From the NCBI RefSeq assembly GCF_000262045.1, contig NZ_AJVF01000023.1:1-64000 (forward strand): 64,000 nucleotides of DNA, in the 5' to 3' direction. A program made the translations under genes and the position numbers. Under the pieces are notes generated by a model. The model made no database searches. It was given only the letters and a program-made list of their open reading frames with translations, and was not told the origin of the DNA. The number at the start of each line of letters is the position of its first letter. Within the stretch, counting starts at the first letter, position 1. Of the stretch, positions 1-7,792 are shown one piece after another. Source of the stretch: Bacillus siamensis KCTC 13613. Its GTDB lineage: Bacteria; Bacillota; Bacilli; Bacillales; Bacillaceae.

Positions 1-1
1 G

Positions 2-550
2 TACGAACCCGCGCTTGCCGGAATAGCACAGGATATTGAAAATACTCACAATGTGAAGAATACTCCTTTGTTAAAGAAAATTATAGAAGAAACTAAAGAA
101 TCCAGCATTCTGTTCACCAAAAGAAACATTCCAGGTGTTGCAACTGGTAAAGCAATTCCAAGCAGAGGGCTTCAGCTTCAAGAAAGACTAATGTACAATA
201 ATGGTAAATTAGGGGTTATACCTCAAGAAGTACGTAAACAGCTCCTTGGGAAGGAGTTCAAATCATTTGATGAGTTCAGAAAAGAATTCTGGAAATCAAT
301 AGCAAACACTGAATATGCAAATGAATTTAATAAAAATAACATAGCAAGAATGAAAAACGGGAATTCCCCTATCGCGCCAAAAAAAGAGCATTACGGTAAA
401 CATAAGTCATATATTTTACACCATAAACAACCTATTGATAAAGGTGGGGATGTGTATAATTTAGATAACCTAATTATTACTTCTCCCAAAATGCATCAAG
501 AGATTCTAGATCCGGCTTATCATTTCGGAAAAAAAGGAAGTAAAAATTAA
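2..550 (+). CDS. C-terminus of a polymorphic toxin with colicin E-type HNH DNase domain (5' partial)
   Basis: The frame is open to the window edge, so this is the 3' end of a longer gene; the GTG at 53 lacks a ribosome site and is not a start. The tail aligns well from memory with the DNase domain of colicins E2/E9: a KEFKSFDEFRKEFW block, NNIARMKNG, then the beta-beta-alpha metal finger with HH in ILHHKQPIDKGGDVYNLDN and the final His in SPKMHQEI. Those histidines are the usual metal-binding and catalytic residues, so nonspecific DNA cleavage is expected. In Bacillus such domains normally sit at the C-terminus of LXG or related secreted contact-dependent toxins; B. subtilis has the LXG toxin YeeF in the same neighbourhood of yefA. 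The N-terminal delivery module lies outside the window, so its type is inference. An Im-like immunity gene follows after 22 bp. Confidence 0.85.
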   Translation, partial: YEPALAGIAQDIENTHNVKNTPLLKKIIEETKESSILFTKRNIPGVATGKAIPSRGLQLQERLMYNNGKLGVIPQEVRKQLLGKEFKSFDEFRKEFWKSIANTEYANEFNKNNIARMKNGNSPIAPKKEHYGKHKSYILHHKQPIDKGGDVYNLDNLIITSPKMHQEILDPAYHFGKKGSKN

Positions 551-572
551 ATGTAGAAAGGAAGAATTAGCC

Positions 573-779
573 TTGAATAAAATGTCAAAAGAAGAATTAG
601 TCTCATTGGTGAAAAAAATTATGAATCCTGAATTAGAAGATGAGGTAATTGGTAAATACATCGATTTATTAGAAGAAAATGTCCCTCATCCTGCACCAAG
701 TGATTTAATTTTTTGGAGCGATGAAGAATACACAGCTGAGCAAATTGTGGAGATTGCTCTAAACTATAAAGAAGAGTAA
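573..779 (+). CDS. Colicin DNase immunity protein-like (Im2/Im9 family)
   Basis: A 68-residue acidic protein starting at TTG 573; the AAAGGAAG ribosome site (557-564) lies 8 nt upstream of that TTG but 17 nt from the ATG at 582, which decides the start. The order of features matches colicin immunity proteins: an N-terminal helix (SKEELVSLVKKI), then HPAPSDLIFW, equivalent to the HPxGSDLIYY loop of Im9 that contacts the DNase, then a final helix (TAEQIVEIALNY). The two aromatic residues that dominate Im9 binding are F and W here instead of Y-Y. It lies directly behind the HNH toxin domain and presumably neutralises it in the cytoplasm. It is slightly shorter than Im9 (86 residues). Family assignment is by pattern, not by a search. 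Confidence 0.8.
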   Translation: MNKMSKEELVSLVKKIMNPELEDEVIGKYIDLLEENVPHPAPSDLIFWSDEEYTAEQIVEIALNYKEE

Positions 780-921
780 TCACACTATAGCCCGTAACCT
801 TCAATAACAATCAAGATGTTTTGTCCAATTAGGACTCTAAGGGTGAAATTTTAAAGTTCTCATATAATTTACACCAATGGGCAGTACCCCCACCGTCTAT
901 TGGTATTGGAATCTACAAAAC

Positions 922-952
922 AAAAATAGCTCTTCTCTACTGGGCTATTTTT
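922..952 (+). terminator. Intrinsic terminator after the toxin/immunity pair
   Basis: AAAAATAGC (922-930) pairs with GCTATTTTT (944-952), giving a 9-bp stem whose right arm merges into a T-run. The 780-921 stretch before it has no credible gene. A very similar right arm (CTGGGCTATTTTT) recurs at the terminator near 1982-1996, which suggests that toxin/immunity units were duplicated together with their terminators. Confidence 0.6.
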
Positions 953-970
953 GTTTCTGGAGATGATTTT

Positions 971-1441
971 ATGGAGACTCAAAAAATGGATTTATTATAT
1001 CAAAAAATAGCAGAACAAATTAATGAAATGATTCCATCTCAATGGAAAAAGATCGTTTTATATGCTGAAATACTTGATGACTCAGCGGATATATACTTTT
1101 ATTTTACAACACTAAATAACAGTGATTATTTATTTTCTCATTATATACCTGAACATTTTGAGGTGAGCGAAGAGATTTACGATCAACTGCTAATTGAACT
1201 TCAAGAGCTATTTGAAGAACTAAAAGCAGAATTTAAGCTAGGCAATCAAGATATTTGGACAAATCTCACTTTAAAATTAGAAAACACCGGAAAGTTTTCA
1301 ATTGATTATAATTATGATGATGTTTTATCCTCTCAACTTGATGACCTTCAAAGACGAGATGTTTGGAAATATCAAAATCTCGGCATACTGCCAGCTGATG
1401 AGGAAGATAGAAAATTCATAGAAGAGTATCTAAACATATAA
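971..1441 (+). CDS. yezG: YezG-family (DUF600) immunity protein, copy 1
   Basis: A 156-residue acidic protein of the YezG/DUF600 family, the antitoxin family paired with the LXG DNase toxin YeeF in B. subtilis. The family pattern is clear: LYQKIAEQINEMIP near the N-terminus, a VLYAEILDDSADIYFYF strand block, HYIPEHFEVSEEIYD in the middle, and a DYNYDDV segment near residue 120. GGAGATGATTTT precedes the ATG. There is no toxin directly upstream; the neighbour is an Im-like gene for another toxin type. This copy is therefore probably an orphan immunity gene that protects against toxins of sister strains. It is about 60 percent identical by eye to copy 2. Confidence 0.88.
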   Translation: METQKMDLLYQKIAEQINEMIPSQWKKIVLYAEILDDSADIYFYFTTLNNSDYLFSHYIPEHFEVSEEIYDQLLIELQELFEELKAEFKLGNQDIWTNLTLKLENTGKFSIDYNYDDVLSSQLDDLQRRDVWKYQNLGILPADEEDRKFIEEYLNI

Positions 1442-1485
1442 TAAGCTTTCAAACGGCTAAAAAAATTAAAAAGGATTCTGATATT

Positions 1486-1956
1486 GTGGAAACTGAAAAG
1501 ATGGGAATAATATATCAAAAAATCGCTGAGCAAATAAATGAAATTATCCCCTTTGAGTGGGAGAAGGTTGCTCTTTATGCCGAAATTTTAGATGACTCTT
1601 CAGAAGTTTACTTCTTCTTTACTACTCCACAAAATCAGGGATATATATATTCACACGATATTCCTGAACATTTTAATGTTGATGAAGATATATATGACGA
1701 ACTTCTATATGAGTTGCATGATTATTTCGAAGAGTTACGAAATGAATTTAAAACAAACAATGAAGACTTATGGACAAACCTCACTTTACATTTAGAAAGA
1801 AGCGGGAAATTAGCAATAGATTATGATTACACCGATGTCATTGCTTCAGACTTAAACGGTACTCAACGCCAAGCAGTATGGGAATATCAAAATTTAGGGA
1901 TATTGCCTGAAGATGAGAGCGATAAAGAATTTGTAATAAACTACTTCGGTCTATAA
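1486..1956 (+). CDS. YezG-family (DUF600) immunity protein, copy 2
   Basis: A second 156-residue YezG/DUF600 protein, starting at GTG 1486 behind AAAAAGGA. It is collinear with copy 1 over its full length (IIYQKIAEQINEIIP, ALYAEILDDSSEVYFFF, HDIPEHFNVDEDIYDELL, DYDYTDV), but enough positions differ that its toxin partner is probably a different variant. The gap of 44 bp to copy 1 holds no terminator, so both are likely co-transcribed, ending at the hairpin at 1963-1992. Tandem non-identical immunity genes without their toxins are a known feature of polymorphic-toxin loci; that this is such an array is inference from the sequence. Confidence 0.86.
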   Translation: METEKMGIIYQKIAEQINEIIPFEWEKVALYAEILDDSSEVYFFFTTPQNQGYIYSHDIPEHFNVDEDIYDELLYELHDYFEELRNEFKTNNEDLWTNLTLHLERSGKLAIDYDYTDVIASDLNGTQRQAVWEYQNLGILPEDESDKEFVINYFGL

Positions 1957-1962
1957 ATCAAT

Positions 1963-1992
1963 AATGGCTCAGCACTTCTTTGCTGGGCTATT
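1963..1992 (+). terminator. Intrinsic terminator of the YezG pair
   Basis: AATGGCTCAGC (1963-1973) pairs with GCTGGGCTATT (1982-1992) through 11 positions including two G-T pairs, and runs into a T-tract at 1991-1996. Confidence 0.7.
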
Positions 1993-2045
1993 TTTTATAC
2001 TGGGATTTCTCGAGGATTGAAAGTGAAAAGATTGGAAACTTAAAA

Positions 2046-2162
2046 ATGCAAGATCTGTACCAGCTTATTAGCCAGAAATTAAATAAATCATACCTTGTGA
2101 ATGGACAAAAATGTATTTTTGAAGATTTCATCAAGACTAGCGAAAGAAAAATAAAAAGCTGA
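2046..2162 (+). pseudogene. Decayed third YezG-family immunity gene
   Basis: From ATG 2046 the product begins MQDLYQLISQKLNK and continues to a short aromatic stretch before stopping at residue 38. The start matches the first helix of the two YezG copies (LLYQKIAEQINEM) and the following segment occupies the place of their LYAEILDD strand, but the rest of the 156-residue domain is missing. The remnant follows directly after the terminator of copy 2, as expected for the third unit of a tandem array. The resemblance covers only about 30 residues, so it is suggestive and not proven. Confidence 0.5.
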
Positions 2163-2247
2163 CAATCAGGATATCTTGACTAATGTACACAAAGACAGAA
2201 TTTGCGGAAGCACAAAAATATGGGCATGCTCCCATAAGACTAAGCAA

Positions 2248-2282
2248 AACAGGCAGCATCCAGTAAACGGATGCTGCCTGTT
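2248..2282 (-). terminator. Terminator of the acyl-synthesis/exporter operon
   Basis: A perfect 14-bp stem, AACAGGCAGCATCC (2248-2261) with GGATGCTGCCTGTT (2269-2282), loop of 7. It lies just downstream of the last minus-strand gene of the operon. A weaker inverted repeat, TATGGG/CCCATA, sits beyond it at 2219-2236. Confidence 0.75.
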
Positions 2283-2308
2283 AAATCGTTATGTATCGAC
2301 TGAATAGG

Positions 2309-3184
2309 TTATTTATTTTGTTTTTTAAATATGAAAATAGATATAACGGTAAATATGATAGCTGTAATGACAATGATCCACAAGCTTGCTGCCGTACTGA
2401 TAAAATGGCCGTTTAACTTGTAGACGATCCCGTAATGCTTTTCATATTCCTGTATTTGTTCCGCAGAGGCATGTTTAAATACTTTGTCAACTGAATCTGT
2501 CATAAACGCCTTTCTGAACAGAACAGCGGTATGGCTGATAGGGAAATACATAATAATCTTCTGTACAAAAGCCGGTACACCGCCGATCGGCACATAAACT
2601 CCGCATAAAAAACCGATGGCTGTTCCGACAATCGTACTTAACGTCGAAAATGCATTTTGTGTGTGAATAAACAGCGTTAAAAATAAATTAATAGAGCTTG
2701 ACAGTGCAACTGAAAGAACAATAATCCCCAATACTTCAAGTATATCTGTACCGCTTAAAAGCTTGCTGCCTGTTGAGACGAGAAAAATTTCACAGCCTAA
2801 AAAGGCGATGAAAGAAAAGATCAAACCGATGACAAATGAATGAATGACGTAGCTCAATTGGATGGTCGCCCTTGATAAAGGAGCTGTTAAAAAGTCATAC
2901 GTTCTCTTGCTTTCTTTATCCTTCACCATAATTCCGAAAGCGCCTAAAGTCGTTGTCACAGCTGTAATGGACAGCAATCCCGCCACCATCCATTCGTTCA
3001 CCATTGCTTTGGAATCATCTGTCGAACCGACCAGAGCTTTAATAGCGTCCAGCTGTGTCTGCTGTAAGAACACGGCATATAACAGAATGACGATAAATAC
3101 TGACAGCAAAGAAAGAAGCAAAAGCGTTCGATCACGGAAGTAAATTTTTATATTTCTGCTGATTAAACTGGATAAAGACTTCAT
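2309..3184 (-). CDS. ABC-2 type transporter permease
   Basis: A 291-residue membrane protein with about six hydrophobic segments (around residues 20-42, 68-90, 108-135, 150-175, 182-205 and 265-285), the layout of ABC-2 (DrrB-like) permeases. The loop KDKESKRTYDFLTAPLSR after the second segment resembles the coupling-helix region of this family. Its ATG follows immediately after the TAA of the ATPase gene, so the two are translationally coupled and should form one exporter. Being the last genes of an operon for acyl-chain synthesis, they most simply export the product; the substrate is inferred from context only. Confidence 0.85.
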   Translation of the reverse strand: MKSLSSLISRNIKIYFRDRTLLLLSLLSVFIVILLYAVFLQQTQLDAIKALVGSTDDSKAMVNEWMVAGLLSITAVTTTLGAFGIMVKDKESKRTYDFLTAPLSRATIQLSYVIHSFVIGLIFSFIAFLGCEIFLVSTGSKLLSGTDILEVLGIIVLSVALSSSINLFLTLFIHTQNAFSTLSTIVGTAIGFLCGVYVPIGGVPAFVQKIIMYFPISHTAVLFRKAFMTDSVDKVFKHASAEQIQEYEKHYGIVYKLNGHFISTAASLWIIVITAIIFTVISIFIFKKQNK

Positions 3185-4138
3185 TTACGCAATGCTCCCC
3201 TTTACTGGCAAACTGCTTCCTTGTTCTTCGATAATATGGATAAACACATCATCCATATTCCCTTTAATCACCTCGAAAGATTCAATTTTTCCTTCAAGAC
3301 CTTTCAAAATGTCCAACGCATGAAGAGTGGACTCTACACGAAGGGAATAAATAGAGTTTTTAACCGTAAAATCCAGTTGTTTATTTTCAAACCACGCAGT
3401 CGGATCAACGCCTTGCTTAAATATCATATGCAGACTGTCAAACGCATATTGATCTTTCAGCTGACTCGGTGTGCCCTCTGCGATCAGACGTCCTTCTTTG
3501 ATGACCACAACGTTATCAGCCACAGCGGCCTCCTCCATGTAATGGGTCGTTAAAAAGATTGTCATGTTTGTTTCTTCCTGCAGCCTTTTAATCGCATTCC
3601 AAACAAATACTCTCGTTTGCGGATCAAGACCTGTAGTAGGCTCATCTAAAAATAATATAGTCGGTTTATGGATGATGGCACGGGCAATATCTGCTCTTCT
3701 TCTTTGTCCGCCTGACAAATCGCTGTATTTTTTCTCCTTAATATCATCCAATTTTAAATAGTCTGTTACAAACTGATAGTTCTCTTGCACTTGTGCCTTG
3801 CTTAAATGATAATATTGTCCGCGGTTCATGATATTTTCATAAACGGTCAATCGTTCGTCCAAAATGCTCTCTTGAAAGACAACCCCAATCTTTTTACGGA
3901 TATGATTATTCTCTTTCCCCTCACCAAGCGTAAAACCGTCTATTACCACTTTTCCGGATGTCTTTTTAATCAGCGTACAGAGAATATCGATAGTGGTCGA
4001 TTTCCCCGCACCGTTCGTTCCCAGAAATGCAAACAGCTCGCCGCGTTTGACAGAAAAGGATACCCCTTTCACTGCTTCAAATGATCCATATTTTTTGCGC
4101 AGATCCGTTACTGTAATAATGTCTTGTTCTTCTCCCAT
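3185..4138 (-). CDS. ABC-2 type transporter ATP-binding protein
   Basis: A DrrA/CcmA-type ATPase of about 317 residues. Walker A is FLGTNGAGKSTT, the signature LSGGQRRRADIARA, Walker B ILFLDEPTTGLD, and the switch His is in LTTHYMEEA. The C-terminal about 90 residues are the accessory domain seen in drug and lipid exporters of this class. The reading frame opens at a GTG (4147) that overlaps the GAGGTG ribosome site; the ATG at 4138, 6 nt behind that site, is the better start. It energises the permease that follows and closes an operon with acyl carrier protein and ketosynthase genes, hence a likely role in product export or self-protection. Confidence 0.88.
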   Translation of the reverse strand: MGEEQDIITVTDLRKKYGSFEAVKGVSFSVKRGELFAFLGTNGAGKSTTIDILCTLIKKTSGKVVIDGFTLGEGKENNHIRKKIGVVFQESILDERLTVYENIMNRGQYYHLSKAQVQENYQFVTDYLKLDDIKEKKYSDLSGGQRRRADIARAIIHKPTILFLDEPTTGLDPQTRVFVWNAIKRLQEETNMTIFLTTHYMEEAAVADNVVVIKEGRLIAEGTPSQLKDQYAFDSLHMIFKQGVDPTAWFENKQLDFTVKNSIYSLRVESTLHALDILKGLEGKIESFEVIKGNMDDVFIHIIEEQGSSLPVKGSIA

Positions 4139-4174
4139 TCTGTTCACCTCGAAAAGTAAGATTACTAAATTATG

Positions 4175-4888
4175 CTAGATTGTTAGTCCTCCGTCAACTG
4201 CAATCATTTGCCCAGTAATGTATTTGGATCTATTTTCCGCCAAAAAAAGTGATAATTCACTTACATCATCCGGACTTCCTACATACTGCATTGGGATAAG
4301 ATTGATCATCCTGTCCTCGTCCAAATTACTTGTCATGTCTGATTCTATAAAGCCTGGGCAAACGGAATTGACCCTAACATTATACTTTGCCAATTCTTTC
4401 GCTAAAGTTTTTGTAAGCCCGTTAACCCCTGCTTTTGCCGCACCATAATTAGTCTGGCCTTCAATACCTTTTATACCTGAAACCGAGGACATATTAATAA
4501 TTGAACCATAACCTTGATTGATCATATATTTCGAGACGAATTTACAACAATTGAAAGTACCGTTCAGATTTGTATCGATTACTTCTGACCAAGACTTTTG
4601 ATTCATAAAAGAAATTGTTTTATCTTTATTAATTCCGGCGTTATTAATTAGACAATCTATTCGTTCATGCGTTTTATATATTTGCTCGATAAATTCTTTC
4701 ACAAGGCTGTATTCTCTGACATCGACCTTTATAGCTTTTGTTCCAGGGTATTTTTCTTCAATCATTTTAGCTCTCTCGACATTTCCAAAATACGTAAAAT
4801 AAACAATATAATTATTATGATGAAATTTATCAATAAGTGATTGTCCTAAATCTCCGGTACCACCCGTTATAATGGCTATTTTTTTCAT
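4175..4888 (-). CDS. 3-oxoacyl-ACP reductase, FabG-like (SDR)
   Basis: A 237-residue classical short-chain dehydrogenase. The cofactor motif is TGGTGDLG, the stabilising motif NNAG, the active-site set is N (near DTNLNGTF), S (NMSSVSG), and YGAAK with catalytic Tyr and Lys. It ends with the FabG-type ITGQMIAVDGG. It would reduce 3-ketoacyl-ACP with NADPH during each elongation cycle. The gene follows the CLF-like gene by 10 bp behind a GAGGATC ribosome site. Sequence and AT-rich codon use differ from a housekeeping Bacillus FabG, and no fabD or plsX neighbours are present, so I read it as a pathway-dedicated ketoreductase. Confidence 0.88.
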   Translation of the reverse strand: MKKIAIITGGTGDLGQSLIDKFHHNNYIVYFTYFGNVERAKMIEEKYPGTKAIKVDVREYSLVKEFIEQIYKTHERIDCLINNAGINKDKTISFMNQKSWSEVIDTNLNGTFNCCKFVSKYMINQGYGSIINMSSVSGIKGIEGQTNYGAAKAGVNGLTKTLAKELAKYNVRVNSVCPGFIESDMTSNLDEDRMINLIPMQYVGSPDDVSELSLFLAENRSKYITGQMIAVDGGLTI

Positions 4889-4898
4889 AATCTGATCC

Positions 4899-5849
4899 TC
4901 AACTAATTTTTGAATTTATTTTAATGATGCTATCGTTTCCAACTTCATTCGTCTCGATCACTAATGTTTCACCTTCCATGTCCATTGATACCAGCAACTT
5001 CAAAAACCCAGATAAAGCATTTGACATCCCAGAGCTTCGAGATATATCCAATATATTTAATTCATCGTCAAATTTTTTGCTTTTTAAATAGTTAAAAATG
5101 ATTTCATCATTGCAATTATTTGAACCATAAATTAAATTTTTTGTTATTCCGTTATTTAAATCTTTTTCTAAATTCATAATGATTTTATCTCTATTATCTT
5201 CAGTATGTTGGAAACTATTTATATTTTCTATATTTGGATAGTTATTTTCATCTTTTTCTATAATAAACGAAATTGCGCCTGTAACAGCATTTACTTTTTT
5301 TTGAAGGTTCCCTTGTTGATAAATGGATCCTGCTTCGTTTCCCTCAACAGCAGTTACAATGGCAACATCAATAACATCATTGTTTATATACGAAACTGCC
5401 ATTTTTAAAGCGTCTATTCCAGAAAGATTTCCTGAAATTACAGTAGAGTTTAGGCCTGTTATTCCGTATACAATGGAAGCCCATCCGGAAATATTATTTA
5501 ATACGGAACTAGAGAATTTAACTGGACTCACAAAATCCGGAGAAGCTTCATAGACATCTGTCATAAAATGATAAGCGGCATCCAAAGGGTTTAATGTACT
5601 TCCCACAAAAACACCGATTCTTTCTAGTGAATGTTCACTGTATCTGCTTCCCGCATCTGTAATTGCCTCACTTATTGATGCAATTGCTAAATTAGTTGCT
5701 TTTGTTAATGAACGGAGTCCTTTATATTTAACATACTGTTTTATATCAAAATTCTCAGGTTCAAGGATACCGTTTATCTCTACGTTATTTCTTATGCTTT
5801 CCACGCTTATTGTTTCAGAAAGGACTTTACCTCTTCCAATAATATTCAT
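4899..5849 (-). CDS. Chain-length-factor-like ketosynthase homologue (inactive KS partner)
   Basis: A 316-residue thiolase-fold protein, shorter than the about 400 residues of a KS. Conserved surroundings remain (IGVFVGSTLNPLDA, SSSVLNNISGWASIVYGI), but the nucleophile elbow reads ISGNLSGIDAL, with no Cys in the position occupied by the active Cys in KS enzymes. The HGTGT motif is absent and the GHSMGAAS-type motif is replaced by SGMSNALSG. It cannot be a condensing enzyme by itself. Immediately downstream of an intact KS (18 bp), it fits a chain length factor or KS-beta that forms a heterodimer with the KS. Its C-terminal half is AT-rich and strongly diverged; a decayed KS is the alternative, but the open frame over 316 codons argues against that. 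Confidence 0.8.
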   Translation of the reverse strand: MNIIGRGKVLSETISVESIRNNVEINGILEPENFDIKQYVKYKGLRSLTKATNLAIASISEAITDAGSRYSEHSLERIGVFVGSTLNPLDAAYHFMTDVYEASPDFVSPVKFSSSVLNNISGWASIVYGITGLNSTVISGNLSGIDALKMAVSYINNDVIDVAIVTAVEGNEAGSIYQQGNLQKKVNAVTGAISFIIEKDENNYPNIENINSFQHTEDNRDKIIMNLEKDLNNGITKNLIYGSNNCNDEIIFNYLKSKKFDDELNILDISRSSGMSNALSGFLKLLVSMDMEGETLVIETNEVGNDSIIKINSKIS

Positions 5850-5867
5850 TTTTACTCATCTCCATTT

Positions 5868-7067
5868 TTAGCAATTGTCTCTGAATTTCTTAAAAATGAT
5901 GCTGGAATTGGCGCCGCCAAAAGCGTAAGAATTATTCATAGCATACTCAATAGGAAATGACCGTTTATTATTTGGAATACAATCAACATCACAATTTATA
6001 TCTTTTAGTTCAAAGTTTATTGTTGGAGGTGCAACGTCTTCTTTTACAGCGTTACAACATACAATCGCTTCAAGAAGACTTGCAGCCCCCATAGAATGAC
6101 CTATCATGGACTTAATTGAACTCATCGGCACTTTTTTATTAAATAATTGGTTAACTGCAAACGATTCCGCTTTATCATTGGCTTGAGTACCTGTACCATG
6201 AGCGCTGATGTAATCTACATTATCAGTTGTAATACCAGCCTTTTTTATAGCTTTTTCCATGGCTTGTATTATCCCTGTCGAATTAGGATGCGGCGCAGTG
6301 ATATGATAAGCATCACATGAAACTCCATACCCTTTAACTTCTGCCAAGATATTAGCCCCTCTTTGTTGGGCGTGTTCTAATTCTTCTAATACTAAACAGC
6401 CCGCTCCTTCAGCAACAAGCATTCCATCTCTGTGAGCATCAAATGGTTTACATTCTTTTGCTGCAATAGCCTTTAATCGGTTAAACCCGTAATAAGCAAT
6501 AGTCGAGAAAGGATCTTCTCCTGCTGTAAAACAGATAGATTGTTCTCCGTTTCTGATCTTTTCATAGCCTTGAATAATTGCATAATTACCTGCAGAACAA
6601 GCATTTGCAACAAGCATTGTCTCTCCCTGTAACTCAAATTCTCTGCAGGCATTTGCTAATAACGTATGCAAGAATCCTTGGTCTAAAAGATGTTGAGGGC
6701 TAGCTTCTTCCAAATGACGATTATAGTCAGTTTTTTCAATGGATATTTCACCCATAGTGGTTCCAACATATAAATCTGCCATTTTATAAGTTTCAGGCTT
6801 CAATTCAGCATTTTTGATTGCATCATACATACTTGCAATTAACAATTGAGAACCTCTTCCAATTGACTTATAATCGTTAACTTTAATCCATTCAGAAGCA
6901 TTGAAGTTATGAATTTGACCGCCATATTTAGGATCCAATAGTTGAAGTCCGTCTTTTTGAATAGGTGAAATGCCGGACTCTCCACTTAAACAAGATCTCC
7001 AAAAATCTTTTGAATTAAGGCCTATTGAGGTAATAGCTCCTGTACCGGTTACTACAACTCTTTTCAA
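5868..7067 (-). CDS. 3-oxoacyl-ACP synthase (KAS II / type II PKS KS-alpha-like)
   Basis: A beta-ketoacyl synthase of about 399 residues with all catalytic motifs: NACSAG with the acyl-accepting Cys (about residue 157), SAHGTGTQANDKAE with the first His (about 290), and IKSMIGHSMGAA with the Lys and second His. The best start is TTG 7067, eight bases behind GGGAG and just after the stop of the preceding dehydratase gene, giving the usual MKRVVVTG beginning; the frame itself opens earlier at 7085. It would condense malonyl-ACP with the growing acyl-ACP. It pairs with the Cys-less homologue downstream, an arrangement typical of type II polyketide and aryl-polyene/ishigamide-type systems, not of housekeeping fabF. 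Confidence 0.9.
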   Translation of the reverse strand: MKRVVVTGTGAITSIGLNSKDFWRSCLSGESGISPIQKDGLQLLDPKYGGQIHNFNASEWIKVNDYKSIGRGSQLLIASMYDAIKNAELKPETYKMADLYVGTTMGEISIEKTDYNRHLEEASPQHLLDQGFLHTLLANACREFELQGETMLVANACSAGNYAIIQGYEKIRNGEQSICFTAGEDPFSTIAYYGFNRLKAIAAKECKPFDAHRDGMLVAEGAGCLVLEELEHAQQRGANILAEVKGYGVSCDAYHITAPHPNSTGIIQAMEKAIKKAGITTDNVDYISAHGTGTQANDKAESFAVNQLFNKKVPMSSIKSMIGHSMGAASLLEAIVCCNAVKEDVAPPTINFELKDINCDVDCIPNNKRSFPIEYAMNNSYAFGGANSSIIFKKFRDNC

Positions 7068-7068
7068 A

Positions 7069-7509
7069 TTATTCATCTCCCACAAGTGTAAAGGTCAATT
7101 CTCCCGATGCGCATTTAGAATCATTTACTTTCACTTCAGCTTTCACAATTGCAGCCTTACTAATTTTCTTTATTATATTTAATGTAATTATCATTTGATC
7201 TCCCGGTACAATTGGCTTTTTAAATTTCACATTTGTGTGGTAAAGGAGAGGAAGAGTTTGTTTTGTTTCTGCTGAATTTTCGTTCTGTGAAAACAAAAGA
7301 ATAGCTGCTTGAGCAATCGCTTCTGTGATATACACACCCGGAAATATTTTCTTTTCAGGGAAATGCCCTTGGAAGCACGGTTCATTTCCTGATACATTTT
7401 TCATAGCTGTTATGTAAGTTTCATTAGCCTCGATCACTCGATCTATCATTACAAAAGGGTATCTCTGCGGTAATTTCTCTAAAACCTCATCATGCGACAA
7501 TGAATTCAT
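7069..7509 (-). CDS. 3-hydroxyacyl-ACP dehydratase, FabZ-like hotdog protein
   Basis: A 146-residue single hotdog-fold protein. It has the FabZ active-site block QGHFPEKKIFPGVYITEAIAQAA, written here as GHFP with catalytic His followed by PGV and the acidic TEAIAQ helix. The opening LPQRYPFVMIDRV is also the FabZ standard. It would remove water from 3-hydroxyacyl-ACP to give trans-2-enoyl-ACP. It starts 1 bp after the ACP stop codon and ends 1 bp before the ketosynthase start, so translation is coupled. No enoyl reductase is encoded in the operon, so double bonds may be kept and the chain could be a conjugated polyene; that last step is inference. Confidence 0.88.
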   Translation of the reverse strand: MNSLSHDEVLEKLPQRYPFVMIDRVIEANETYITAMKNVSGNEPCFQGHFPEKKIFPGVYITEAIAQAAILLFSQNENSAETKQTLPLLYHTNVKFKKPIVPGDQMIITLNIIKKISKAAIVKAEVKVNDSKCASGELTFTLVGDE

Positions 7510-7510
7510 A

Positions 7511-7774
7511 TTATTTTTCCTTTATTCTTTCTTCAATAATTGAAATAATATTATTTACTGTGGTGAAGTTTTGTAACTCTTCTTCCGGTATTTTTATTTG
7601 AAACTCCTTTTCGACACAGGCTAAGATTTCTAAAGCCATCATTGAGTCAGCATCTAATTCTTCAACCAGATCTGTATCATCCTTTATTTCTTCTGGTTCC
7701 ACTTCCAAGATTTCCGTGATCATTCCCACTAGCTTTTCTTTTTTTTCTACACTAATTAATGTTTCCAGACTCAT
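7511..7774 (-). CDS. Acyl carrier protein
   Basis: An 87-residue acidic protein with the four-helix ACP pattern. The phosphopantetheine attachment site is Ser44 in ELDADSMMALEI, a variant of the usual DSLD motif (the D before Ser is kept, the L and the D after it are not). A GGGATGGAG ribosome site precedes the ATG. No acyltransferase or phosphopantetheinyl transferase gene is nearby, so activation and malonyl loading probably rely on host AcpS or Sfp and FabD. Its place between the N-acyltransferase and the dehydratase suggests it delivers the finished acyl chain to that transferase, as FeeL does for FeeM in known N-acyl amino acid systems. Confidence 0.9.
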   Translation of the reverse strand: MSLETLISVEKKEKLVGMITEILEVEPEEIKDDTDLVEELDADSMMALEILACVEKEFQIKIPEEELQNFTTVNNIISIIEERIKEK

Positions 7775-7792
7775 TTAGCTCCATCCCTTTCA

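Noticed and set aside
53..550. GTG at 53 as the start of a complete 165-residue gene
   Set aside because: The frame is open upstream to the window edge and no ribosome site precedes the GTG; the product is the tail of a larger toxin.
780..921. A possible toxin-tail relic (short frame reading YTNGQYPHRLLVLESTKQK) between the Im-like gene and the first YezG gene
   Set aside because: The frame has stops close upstream and I could not match it to a known toxin end; several other frames are equally open over the same short stretch.
4175..7774. The ACP, FabZ, KS and FabG-like genes as the housekeeping fatty acid synthesis cluster
   Set aside because: The Cys-less KS partner, the AT-rich composition, the GNAT and exporter neighbours, and the absence of fabD, fabH and plsX all speak against it.
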